Assembly: GCF_034092415.1 (NCBI RefSeq)
Contig: NZ_CP139304.1
Location: forward strand, 1,348,001-1,412,000
Direction: 5' to 3'
Source of the DNA: Prochlorococcus sp. MIT 1341
Lineage (GTDB): Bacteria; Cyanobacteriota; Cyanobacteriia; PCC-6307; Cyanobiaceae
Length of the DNA stretch: 64,000 nt
Positions 56,989-64,000 of this stretch are shown one piece after another. The position numbers and the translations under genes were made by a program. Under the pieces are notes generated by a model. The model was not told where the DNA came from. It searched no databases and was given only the letters and a program-made list of their open reading frames with translations. Position 1 is the stretch's first letter. Each line of letters begins with the position of its first letter.

Positions 56989-58090
56989 CATTATTATTTC
57001 GGCATAGTTTCTCAAGATTATTATCATTTAGCCAATCTTGAGGTTGAGTGAAGATATCAGTTAAAAGTGCTTCACGTGATCCAGACTCTGACAAATAACC
57101 ATATTCCCAGCGCGCCAGGGGTGGTAATGACATCAAGATTGACTCAGTGCGACCATTTGTTTGTAGACCGAAAATAGTTCCTCTGTCCCAGACAAGATTA
57201 AACTCTACATATCTGCCTCTTCTATATAATTGAAACTGACGCTCTTTCTCACCAAAATTAAGATCCTTTCTCTTTTCAATTATTGGACAATATGATGGGA
57301 GAAATGCGTTTCCACATGAAGTAGCTAGATTAAATAATGTCTCCCAATGAAAATTTTTTTCTCCAATCTCTCTAGAAATCTTTGCAGTCTTTCCGTCAAA
57401 ATTCTGACCTTTGTATAAATTCCCAGAGCCATTTTGATAATCATAGAAGATTCCTCCTATTCCTCGTGCCTCTTCACGATGCTTTAAGTAGAAATATTCG
57501 TCACACCATGGTTTGAAAACCTTGTGAAAATGTGGGTCAATTGAATCACATGCATCTTTATGTGTTTGATGAAAGTGACGAGCATCTTCAAGAAAAGGAT
57601 AAAAAGGTGTTAAATCTGCTCCTCCTCCAAACCACCACACTGGTCCTGCTTCGAAATAACGGTAATTAAGGTGAACAGTAGGAACATATGGATTCCGGGG
57701 ATGAAGAACCATCGATGTTCCAGTAGCAAACCATTGATGGCCTTTAGCCTCTGGGCGTTGATTCAGGATTGAAGGAGGTAGTTCTTCACCATGGACCTCA
57801 GAAAAATTTACACCTCCTTGTTCAAATATTGTTCCGTCTTTCATTACTCTGGATCTGCCCCCGCCTCCCTCTGGGCGATCCCATGATTCTTCCTGAAATT
57901 TCCCTGTTCCGTCAATTTCTTCAAGACCAGAGCAGATTTTATCTTGAAGATTGAGAACTAATTCACGTGCTCTATCCCTGGAGTTTTCGGGTGGCATTGA
58001 AGAGATTTGGGATGTAGAAGTTGCCTCCTTTTTGTTTGAGGTAGAAATTCTGCCTGGTTTTATAAGATTGTCTATAAAAGAGCGGAACAT
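56978..58090 (-). CDS. hemF: Oxygen-dependent coproporphyrinogen III oxidase
   Basis: Converts coproporphyrinogen III to protoporphyrinogen IX with oxygen, feeding heme, chlorophyll and, through heme oxygenase, bilins. The 370-residue protein contains [39 protein letters not shown] (in parts), [14 protein letters not shown], the [10 protein letters not shown] segment and [22 protein letters not shown]. An N-terminal Ser-rich region of about 30 residues precedes the core. ATG at 58090 is chosen. Confidence 0.95.
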   Translation of the reverse strand: MFRSFIDNLIKPGRISTSNKKEATSTSQISSMPPENSRDRARELVLNLQDKICSGLEEIDGTGKFQEESWDRPEGGGGRSRVMKDGTIFEQGGVNFSEVHGEELPPSILNQRPEAKGHQWFATGTSMVLHPRNPYVPTVHLNYRYFEAGPVWWFGGGADLTPFYPFLEDARHFHQTHKDACDSIDPHFHKVFKPWCDEYFYLKHREEARGIGGIFYDYQNGSGNLYKGQNFDGKTAKISREIGEKNFHWETLFNLATSCGNAFLPSYCPIIEKRKDLNFGEKERQFQLYRRGRYVEFNLVWDRGTIFGLQTNGRTESILMSLPPLARWEYGYLSESGSREALLTDIFTQPQDWLNDNNLEKLCRNNNAIT

Positions 58091-58216
58091 GGAGGTCTTG
58101 TGGAGAGAAGTTAATCGTTTAGCTTTTCGTCGAGGGCTTTTCAAATTCCCTTTTCTCACACTAGAACAATATCTTTACACCATTAAGATCAAAGTCCTTC
58201 TTCGGCTAATTAAGTC

Positions 58217-59302
58217 ATGAGTCTTACCAATCAAGTAAATAATATTCTCGGCGAAGTAAAGGATTCTGGAAGTGGGCGTCCTGTTGCTGAGCTGGGGTGG
58301 GTTGATCAAGTTCGTGTAATCCCTCCAAGAGTGATATTGAGAATGAATCTTCCAGCCTTTGCAAATTCTCAAAGGGAGCGAATTGCTCAAGAAATAAGAG
58401 ATTCCTTGTCTAATTTGGATGGCATTAGCGATGTACAGATAGAATTGGCTAATTCTCAATCGCCACCTGATTCACCAATAGGCCAGGCAGGGCATGGTCA
58501 AGTTGCAGAGCCGCAATCTATCCCTGGAGTGAAGAAAGTAATTGCTGTTAGCAGCGGAAAAGGTGGAGTGGGCAAAAGCACGGTTGCAGTAAACCTGGCT
58601 TGTGCATTAGCTAAGCAGGGCTTCAAGGTAGGTCTTTTAGATGCAGATATTTATGGGCCAAATACTCCAACCATGCTTGGAGTGGCTGACCAAACTCCTC
58701 ATGTAACTGGTTCAGGGACTAGCCAAATCATTTCTCCAATCCAAAGTTCTGGTATTTGTATGATTTCGATGGGCCTTCTTATAGAGGAAAGCCAGCCAGT
58801 AATTTGGCGTGGGCCAATGTTAAATGGCATTATTCGCCAATTTCTTTATCAGTGTAATTGGGGAGAACTGGATGTATTAATTGTGGATTTACCTCCAGGA
58901 ACTGGTGATGCCCAATTGTCTTTAGCGCAGGCAGTGCCAATGGTTGGAGTAGTCATCGTGACAACACCCCAGAGGGTTTCATTACAGGATTCCAGAAGAG
59001 GCCTTGCAATGTTTGTCCAGATGGGTATTCCTATTCTTGGAGTTGTAGAAAATATGTCTTTTTTTGTGCCACCTGATATGCCAGAAAAACGTTACGCAAT
59101 ATTTGGCTCTGGTGGTGGAAAGCAGCTGGCACTTGAGAAAGATGTAGATCTATTGGCTGAGATACCTATGGAAATGCCTGTCCAAGAAGGTGGGAATAAA
59201 GGGTGTCCAATTGTAATAGATAAACCTGAATCATTTAGTGCAGATGCCTTTATCAAATTGGCAAAGGTTATATCTCAGAAATCTGGATTAAGTAGTGAAT
59301 AA
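58217..59302 (+). CDS. mrp: Mrp/ApbC family Fe-S cluster carrier ATPase
   Basis: Scaffold or carrier for Fe-S clusters, possibly including photosystem I assembly. The 361-residue protein has an N-terminal DUF59-like domain (VELGWVDQVRVIPPRVILRM in parts), then the deviant Walker A motif SSGKGGVGKSTVAVNLACALA, Walker B-like VLIVDLPPGTGDAQLSLAQ, and VVENMSFFVPPDMPEKRY (the CxxC of other Mrp proteins is not visible). It overlaps rodA by 1 bp (TAATG), implying coupled translation. Confidence 0.93.
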   Translation: MSLTNQVNNILGEVKDSGSGRPVAELGWVDQVRVIPPRVILRMNLPAFANSQRERIAQEIRDSLSNLDGISDVQIELANSQSPPDSPIGQAGHGQVAEPQSIPGVKKVIAVSSGKGGVGKSTVAVNLACALAKQGFKVGLLDADIYGPNTPTMLGVADQTPHVTGSGTSQIISPIQSSGICMISMGLLIEESQPVIWRGPMLNGIIRQFLYQCNWGELDVLIVDLPPGTGDAQLSLAQAVPMVGVVIVTTPQRVSLQDSRRGLAMFVQMGIPILGVVENMSFFVPPDMPEKRYAIFGSGGGKQLALEKDVDLLAEIPMEMPVQEGGNKGCPIVIDKPESFSADAFIKLAKVISQKSGLSSE

Positions 59303-60579
59303 TGCTAAGAATTTTTAGACGGAGTAGTAAAGAAAAGACTTTGCACCCATTAGTTCGGATAAATAAACCCAGGAATACTAACTTCATAATGTGGGCTATT
59401 CCTATTGGTTTGGTCATACTGTCAGGTTGTTTGATTGCGAGCACTCAGAGAAATTCTGACTTTGCTGATTGGTATCAACATTGGCTAACAGCATGTGTTG
59501 GTGTGTTAGTTGCGTTGGGGTTAGCACGTTTACCTTTGCGGAGATACAAGCCATTCTTGTTCCCAATGTATTGTGTAACTGTTCTCAGTCTTATTGCAGT
59601 TCGCGTTATAGGTGTATCTGCTTTAGGTTCCCAAAGATGGTTAAGTTTTGGAGGTATACATTTTCAACCTTCTGAGTTAGCAAAAATTGTAGCGATACTT
59701 CTACTTGCTGCAGTTCTTGAACGCCACCCAATTAGCAAACCTGTTGACTTAATTAGACCATTAGTCGTCATTTCTATCCCTTGGGGCCTTGTATTTGTTC
59801 AGCCTGATTTAGGCACATCTTTGGTATTTGGAGCTGTTCTGATAACAATGCTTTATTGGTCTGGCATGAAACTGGAGTGGGTCGTTATTTTCTTTTCGGG
59901 GCTAATAACTGCCATATTTACTGCAGGATATCCGTGGGGCCTTTTACTCTGGATTCCATTAATTTCACTATTGGCTTATAGAACATTGCCTTTTAGGGTT
60001 ACTTTTGCTTCTTTAATATTTCTGTTTCAGATTCTTATTGCATTCGCCACTCCTTGGATTTGGGAAAATGGGTTAAAAGCTTATCAACGAGATAGGTTAC
60101 TTTTGTTTCTTGATCCTTCCAAAGATCCTCTTGGAGGCGGTTATCATTTACTTCAAAGTACAATTGGGATAGGTTCTGGAGGTTTGTTTGGATCTGGTCT
60201 TTTGCAAGGGGAATTGACAAAACTGCAATTTATTCCTGAGCAGCATACTGATTTTATATTTAGTGCATTAGGAGAAGAAACTGGGTTTTTGGGAACATTT
60301 ATAGTGGTTTTTAGTTTTGCTTTATTGATTTTTGAACTCTTGAAGATCGCAAGAAGAGCTAGAACTGATTATGAATCATTGGTTGTAATTGGCATAGCAA
60401 CTATGGTGATGTTTCAGGTTATTGTTAATATCTTCATGACAATCGGGCTGGGTCCAGTTACTGGGATCCCTCTTCCTTTTATGAGTTATGGGAGGACAGC
60501 ATTAGTGATTAATTTTATGGCAATAGGAATCTGTCTTTCCGTTGCTCGCCAATCATTTTTGAATTCTGAGAACTTGTGA
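59302..60579 (+). CDS. rodA: RodA/FtsW-family SEDS peptidoglycan polymerase
   Basis: Membrane glycosyltransferase that polymerises lipid II in the elongasome, paired functionally with MreBCD elsewhere in the window. The 425-residue protein has about 10 membrane segments, GVSALGSQRWLSFGGIHFQPSELAKI (the conserved extracellular loop), GGGYHLLQSTIGIGSGGLFGSGL, FIPEQHTDFIFSALGEETG and the GLGPVTGIPLPFMSYGRTAL loop near the end. The YHLLQS and SGLLQGE pattern favours RodA over FtsW. It overlaps mrp by 1 bp and the kinase gene by 4 bp. Confidence 0.93.
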   Translation: MLRIFRRSSKEKTLHPLVRINKPRNTNFIMWAIPIGLVILSGCLIASTQRNSDFADWYQHWLTACVGVLVALGLARLPLRRYKPFLFPMYCVTVLSLIAVRVIGVSALGSQRWLSFGGIHFQPSELAKIVAILLLAAVLERHPISKPVDLIRPLVVISIPWGLVFVQPDLGTSLVFGAVLITMLYWSGMKLEWVVIFFSGLITAIFTAGYPWGLLLWIPLISLLAYRTLPFRVTFASLIFLFQILIAFATPWIWENGLKAYQRDRLLLFLDPSKDPLGGGYHLLQSTIGIGSGGLFGSGLLQGELTKLQFIPEQHTDFIFSALGEETGFLGTFIVVFSFALLIFELLKIARRARTDYESLVVIGIATMVMFQVIVNIFMTIGLGPVTGIPLPFMSYGRTALVINFMAIGICLSVARQSFLNSENL

Positions 60580-61955
60580 ATCGTTCTAGGTGCTTAAGTG
60601 CTTTTCACGAAAGAATGGCTCAAGGGCTTACTCCTGGAAAGGTTGATGAAGAGACTGTTCGACGTCTTTGGTGGGCTGCATTAGAGACTCTTCAGGAAGA
60701 TGTTTTGCTACCAATGAATCCATCTTCAGGGATTTGGATAGCCGCTCCACTACCAGCACTTTATGAACCTCGTTTATTAAAACGTTTTAAAGGATGGGTT
60801 TGGGCTCCTGAACAATTAAGCAATTTACATGTTCCTTTTGGAGGCTTTTTGCTCCCTAGCAAAACCAGATCAATATCTCAGCAAAGCATTGCAGATGAAG
60901 GCCACTTTAAAAGGATGCCTTTAAGACAAGATGATGGACAAGATCCATTGTTGATAATAATTACTCCTGATATTCAGGTTGCACTTGCTTTGTCAGGGAA
61001 AAAAGGCGAAAGACACCTCCTTATGAGGAGTGATCCTGATGCTATTGCTGATTTGTTAAAGATTTTGGATTTGAGAATTGATGATGAAGATCATGCTCAG
61101 GCAAATGAATTGCGTCTCGCGTTAGCAGCTTTAGGGCAATTAGAAAGTAATCCTGGCCTTGAACAGTTGTTCTGGCCAAGATTGGCTGAGAGGCTTGCAG
61201 CGATTGCTCCAAGCCTTACGTTGCAAACAATCCCGGATAAATCAAATGAGTCTGAGCCTATTAATGAGCAAACTGCGGAACTGTCACTTTTGGAGGCTAT
61301 TACGCATGAGGTACGAACACCTTTAGCAACTATCAGAACACTGATTCGCTCTCTGTTAAGACGAACGGATCTCCCAGATATTGTTGAAAATCGTTTAAAA
61401 CAGATTGATACGGAGTGTACAGAGCAAATTGATCGGTTTGGTTTGATTTTTAATGCGGCAGAATTACAGCGTCAGCCTCAAGAGACTTCAAGACTGGCAA
61501 GAACTGATTTAGGGAAAATGTTGGAATTGTTATATCCCTCTGCAAGTTATCAATTAGAAAGGAGAGGTGTTCGACTTCGACTCGACATTTCGCCTGACCT
61601 TTCCCATGTATTAAGTGATCCAGAGCGGCTTGAATTGATGCTAGGCGGTCTTATAGATAGAACGAGTCGGGGTCTTCCTCCTGGCTCTAGTCTTACTTTG
61701 AAGCTGCGCCCAGCAGGACATCGATTGAAACTTCAAATACTTATTGAAGAAATTGATCCATATATCAATGGTTGTGCAAGCAAACAACAAAACGCACAGC
61801 TTGGGCCGGTATTAAGTTGGAACCCAAATACTGGCAGTTTGGAACTTACCAAGGCCGCTACGCAACAATTGTTGGCTAGTTTGGGTGGTCGCTTAACAGA
61901 TCGACGTGATAATGGCTTGACCGTGTTTTTCCCAGTTGCGGACTGTAATGTTTGA
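60576..61955 (+). CDS. Sensor histidine kinase with degenerate ATP-binding domain
   Basis: 459-residue protein with an H box, LLEAITHEVRTPLATIRTLI (His about residue 244), but no clear N or G boxes. The N-box region reads RLELMLGGLIDRTS, where the two conserved Asn are Gly and Arg, and no DxGxG segment is visible. The N-terminal third is an unrecognised sensor region without membrane segments. It may be a pseudokinase or scaffold, or use a diverged ATP site. It overlaps rodA by 4 bp (GTGA) and lies before psaD. Confidence 0.78.
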   Translation: MNRSRCLSAFHERMAQGLTPGKVDEETVRRLWWAALETLQEDVLLPMNPSSGIWIAAPLPALYEPRLLKRFKGWVWAPEQLSNLHVPFGGFLLPSKTRSISQQSIADEGHFKRMPLRQDDGQDPLLIIITPDIQVALALSGKKGERHLLMRSDPDAIADLLKILDLRIDDEDHAQANELRLALAALGQLESNPGLEQLFWPRLAERLAAIAPSLTLQTIPDKSNESEPINEQTAELSLLEAITHEVRTPLATIRTLIRSLLRRTDLPDIVENRLKQIDTECTEQIDRFGLIFNAAELQRQPQETSRLARTDLGKMLELLYPSASYQLERRGVRLRLDISPDLSHVLSDPERLELMLGGLIDRTSRGLPPGSSLTLKLRPAGHRLKLQILIEEIDPYINGCASKQQNAQLGPVLSWNPNTGSLELTKAATQQLLASLGGRLTDRRDNGLTVFFPVADCNV

Positions 61956-62072
61956 CTTTTTTAAATTCTTTTAATGTTGACGGGTGTGACGGTTGACCCC
62001 TTGTAGTGTTCTAGGGGAAAAACACGGTGCTAATTTTCATAGGTACCGGAATTACGGATTTAGAGGACAGCC

Positions 62073-62504
62073 ATGGCTTCTGAGGCTTTGAAAGGTAATC
62101 TCCCAAAGAGCATTGCCAGTACAGGTGGGCTTTTAAATTCTGCTGAAACTGAGGAAAAGTACGCCATCACTTGGTCAAGCGGGAAGGCTCAGGCTTTTGA
62201 GTTGCCCACTGGTGGTGCTGCGGTGATGAATGAGGGTGAAAACATCATGTATTTCGCTCGCAAGGAACAGTGTCTTGCTTTGGGAACTCAATTAAGAACT
62301 TCCTTTAAGCCAAGGATTGAAGATTACAAGATTTATCGCATCTTTCCTGGTGGCGATACTGAGTTTCTTCATCCAAAGGATGGTGTTTTCCCTGAAAAAG
62401 TCAATGAGGGACGTCCAGTCGTCAATCACAATCCTCGTCGAATTGGTCAGAACCCCAATCCCTCAAGTCTTAAGTTCAGCGGTAGAAATACTTACGACGC
62501 TTGA
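62073..62504 (+). CDS. psaD: Photosystem I subunit II PsaD
   Basis: Stromal photosystem I subunit that docks ferredoxin. The 143-residue protein contains the conserved [74 protein letters not shown], and [20 protein letters not shown] at the end. ATG at 62073 is the family start. A gap of about 117 bp precedes it and may hold its promoter. trpE follows by about 65 bp. Confidence 0.98.
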   Translation: MASEALKGNLPKSIASTGGLLNSAETEEKYAITWSSGKAQAFELPTGGAAVMNEGENIMYFARKEQCLALGTQLRTSFKPRIEDYKIYRIFPGGDTEFLHPKDGVFPEKVNEGRPVVNHNPRRIGQNPNPSSLKFSGRNTYDA

Positions 62505-62569
62505 GCCCTTTTACTCATAATCCTTTAAGGGATTACTAACTTCACGGCAATAGCTGCGAAGGTTCCTTA

Positions 62570-64000
62570 ATGGTTAGTTCTGATCGTTCCTCTTTTTATG
62601 AGGCAGCTTCTAAAGGTTCAAATTTCATTCCTTTAGCCAGGAGTTGGCCAGCTGATTTGGAGACACCTCTCTCAACTTGGATGAAGGTTGGGCAAGGTAA
62701 TCCTCCAGGTGTACTGCTTGAGTCAGTTGAAGGTGGTGAAATTGTTGGACGTTGGAGTGTTGTGGCTAGTAATCCTTTATGGACTGCTAAATGTAGAGGC
62801 GATCGTATGCAAAGGATATGGCGTTGTGGAAAAGAAGAAGAATATGTAGGGAATCCTTTTGAAGGTCTAAGAACCTGGTTGTCTGGATATAAGACAGTTA
62901 CCCTTCCAAATCTTCCTCCTTTAGGACAGCTTTATGGAATGTGGGGATTTGAATTGATTGGTTGGATGGAGCCAAAGGTCATTTCACATGAACGGGGTCC
63001 TAAGGATCCACCCGATGGTGCTTGGATGTTGATGGATAGCATTCTCATTGTCGATCAAGTGAAAAGACTAATAACTGCTGTCGTATATGGAGATCTAACT
63101 GATGGGCAAACTCCAGATGAAGCCTATACAAAAGCTTTTAAAAGGCTTGACGAGCTTGAAAGAAAAATGTCCGACCCCATTCCTTTTAGTCAACCTTTGA
63201 GATGGCAAGAAGCAGTTAAGGAGTATCCAGGGGTCACTAGCAATTGCACACAACAGGAGTTTGAAAGTGCTGTCAAATTGGCAAAGGAACATATTGCTGC
63301 AGGCGATGTCTTTCAATTAGTTCTTAGTCAGCGCTTAGAAGCAAGAGTTGAAAAGCAACCTCTTGATTTGTATCGCAGTTTGCGCATGGTTAACCCTTCT
63401 CCATATATGGCTTTTTTTGATTTTGGAGATTGGCAGTTAATTGGTTCCAGCCCTGAGGTTATGGTCAGGGCAGAGCCTAGCCAGGATGGAATTCTTGCAA
63501 GCCTTAGGCCTATTGCTGGTACTCGTCCTAGGGGTTTAACCCAGGATGAGGATGAGCAGTTAAAAAAAGAGTTATTGGCTGACCCTAAAGAAATAGCAGA
63601 GCATGTGATGCTTGTTGATCTTGGTCGCAACGACCTTGGTCGAGTTAGTAGGCCTGGAAGTGTTTCTGTAAAGCAATTAATGGTAATTGAGAAGTATTCA
63701 CATGTAATGCACATGGTTAGTGAAGTTGAAGGTCTTCTTTCTCCAGAGAATGATGTTTGGGATTTATTAATCTCTTCGTTTCCTGCAGGTACTGTTAGTG
63801 GAGCGCCAAAGATACGAGCTATGCAGTTAATTAACGAATTAGAATCTCAATCACGCGGGCCTTATTCGGGAGTCTATGGTTCTGTGGATTTGACAGGTGC
63901 ATTAAATACTGCAATTACTATTCGCACCATGATTGTTAGCCCTCATTCAAAAGGGGGCTTGCGAGTTCAGGTTCAAGCAGGGGCTGGTGTGGTAGCAGAT
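62570..64000 (+). CDS. trpE: Anthranilate synthase component I, cut by window edge
   Basis: Makes anthranilate from chorismate for tryptophan. The frame runs 477 codons to the window edge. It shows the tryptophan-feedback region LLESVEGGEIVGRWS, then the chorismate domain VFQLVLSQRLEAR, SSPEVMVRAEP, LRPIAGTRPRG, EIAEHVMLVDLGRNDLGRV, FPAGTVSGAPKIRAMQ and GPYSGVYGSVDL, with VQAGAGVVAD at the last bases. The final few tens of residues are missing. The start ATG at 62570 lies 65 bp after psaD. Confidence 0.95.
   Translation, partial: MVSSDRSSFYEAASKGSNFIPLARSWPADLETPLSTWMKVGQGNPPGVLLESVEGGEIVGRWSVVASNPLWTAKCRGDRMQRIWRCGKEEEYVGNPFEGLRTWLSGYKTVTLPNLPPLGQLYGMWGFELIGWMEPKVISHERGPKDPPDGAWMLMDSILIVDQVKRLITAVVYGDLTDGQTPDEAYTKAFKRLDELERKMSDPIPFSQPLRWQEAVKEYPGVTSNCTQQEFESAVKLAKEHIAAGDVFQLVLSQRLEARVEKQPLDLYRSLRMVNPSPYMAFFDFGDWQLIGSSPEVMVRAEPSQDGILASLRPIAGTRPRGLTQDEDEQLKKELLADPKEIAEHVMLVDLGRNDLGRVSRPGSVSVKQLMVIEKYSHVMHMVSEVEGLLSPENDVWDLLISSFPAGTVSGAPKIRAMQLINELESQSRGPYSGVYGSVDLTGALNTAITIRTMIVSPHSKGGLRVQVQAGAGVVAD

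Overview
The window reads as a stretch of core chromosome from a marine picocyanobacterium, most likely a low-light Prochlorococcus and less likely a marine Synechococcus. Evidence: photosystem I genes psaC and psaD, the phycoerythrobilin genes ho1-pebA-pebB, NdhS, an RpaB/Ycf27-type regulator, a fused panC-cmk gene, a cyanobacterial RNase P RNA, very short intergenic spaces, overlapping convergent genes and AT-rich coding sequence. The strain assignment is inference from gene content and composition.

Layout. 0-5.7 kb: a truncated alpha/beta hydrolase, mutY with a C-terminal Nudix-like domain, a PfkB sugar kinase, tsaE, ahcY and a DedA membrane protein. 5.7-11.2 kb: ssb divergent from mreBCD, then the response regulator rpaB and lysS. 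11.3-15.8 kb: two small unknown genes, smpB, and a translationally coupled ruvB-TPR-M20 peptidase run. 15.9-24.6 kb: thiC behind a TPP riboswitch and terminator, a UDP-glucuronate decarboxylase-like gene, tkt, fabF, acpP, then psaC and glmS. 24.6-31.8 kb: manC, rimM, ndhS, rnc, rnpB, tRNA-Arg(CCT), two unknown genes and glgP. 32-40.9 kb: a CPA2 antiporter, an alpha/beta hydrolase, an aldose epimerase-like gene, glcE and glcF flanking a four-carbon acid sugar kinase, and icd. 41-43.3 kb: a polyprenyl-phosphate-type glycosyltransferase facing a GtrA-YdjC/ChbG fusion. 43.4-50.5 kb: ho1-pebA-pebB, a low-molecular-weight phosphatase, panC-cmk and purM. 50.5-53 kb: an AT-rich patch of small unknown genes and an apparently inactive serine recombinase, ending at tRNA-Cys(GCA). 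53-64 kb: an LpxB-related gene, an RNase D-like exonuclease, a cytochrome b6 cofactor-assembly gene (CCB1), a secreted amidase, hemF, mrp-rodA-histidine kinase, psaD and a truncated trpE.

How the genes fit together. Several fall into pathways: photosystem I and bilin/heme supply (psaC, psaD, hemF, ho1, pebA, pebB, CCB1, ndhS); cell wall and shape (mreBCD, rodA, glmS, the amidase); carbon metabolism and photorespiration (tkt, glgP, icd, glcE, glcF); and RNA processing (rnpB, rnc, rimM, rnd). The observations most worth following are the glycosyltransferase plus GtrA-deacetylase fusion, which together predict flipping and deacetylation of a lipid-linked amino sugar; the recombinase homologue lacking its catalytic residues, with 12-bp tandem repeats upstream; panC-cmk without a canonical start codon; the histidine kinase without a recognisable ATP-binding N box; and a terminator four bases before the glmS start codon.
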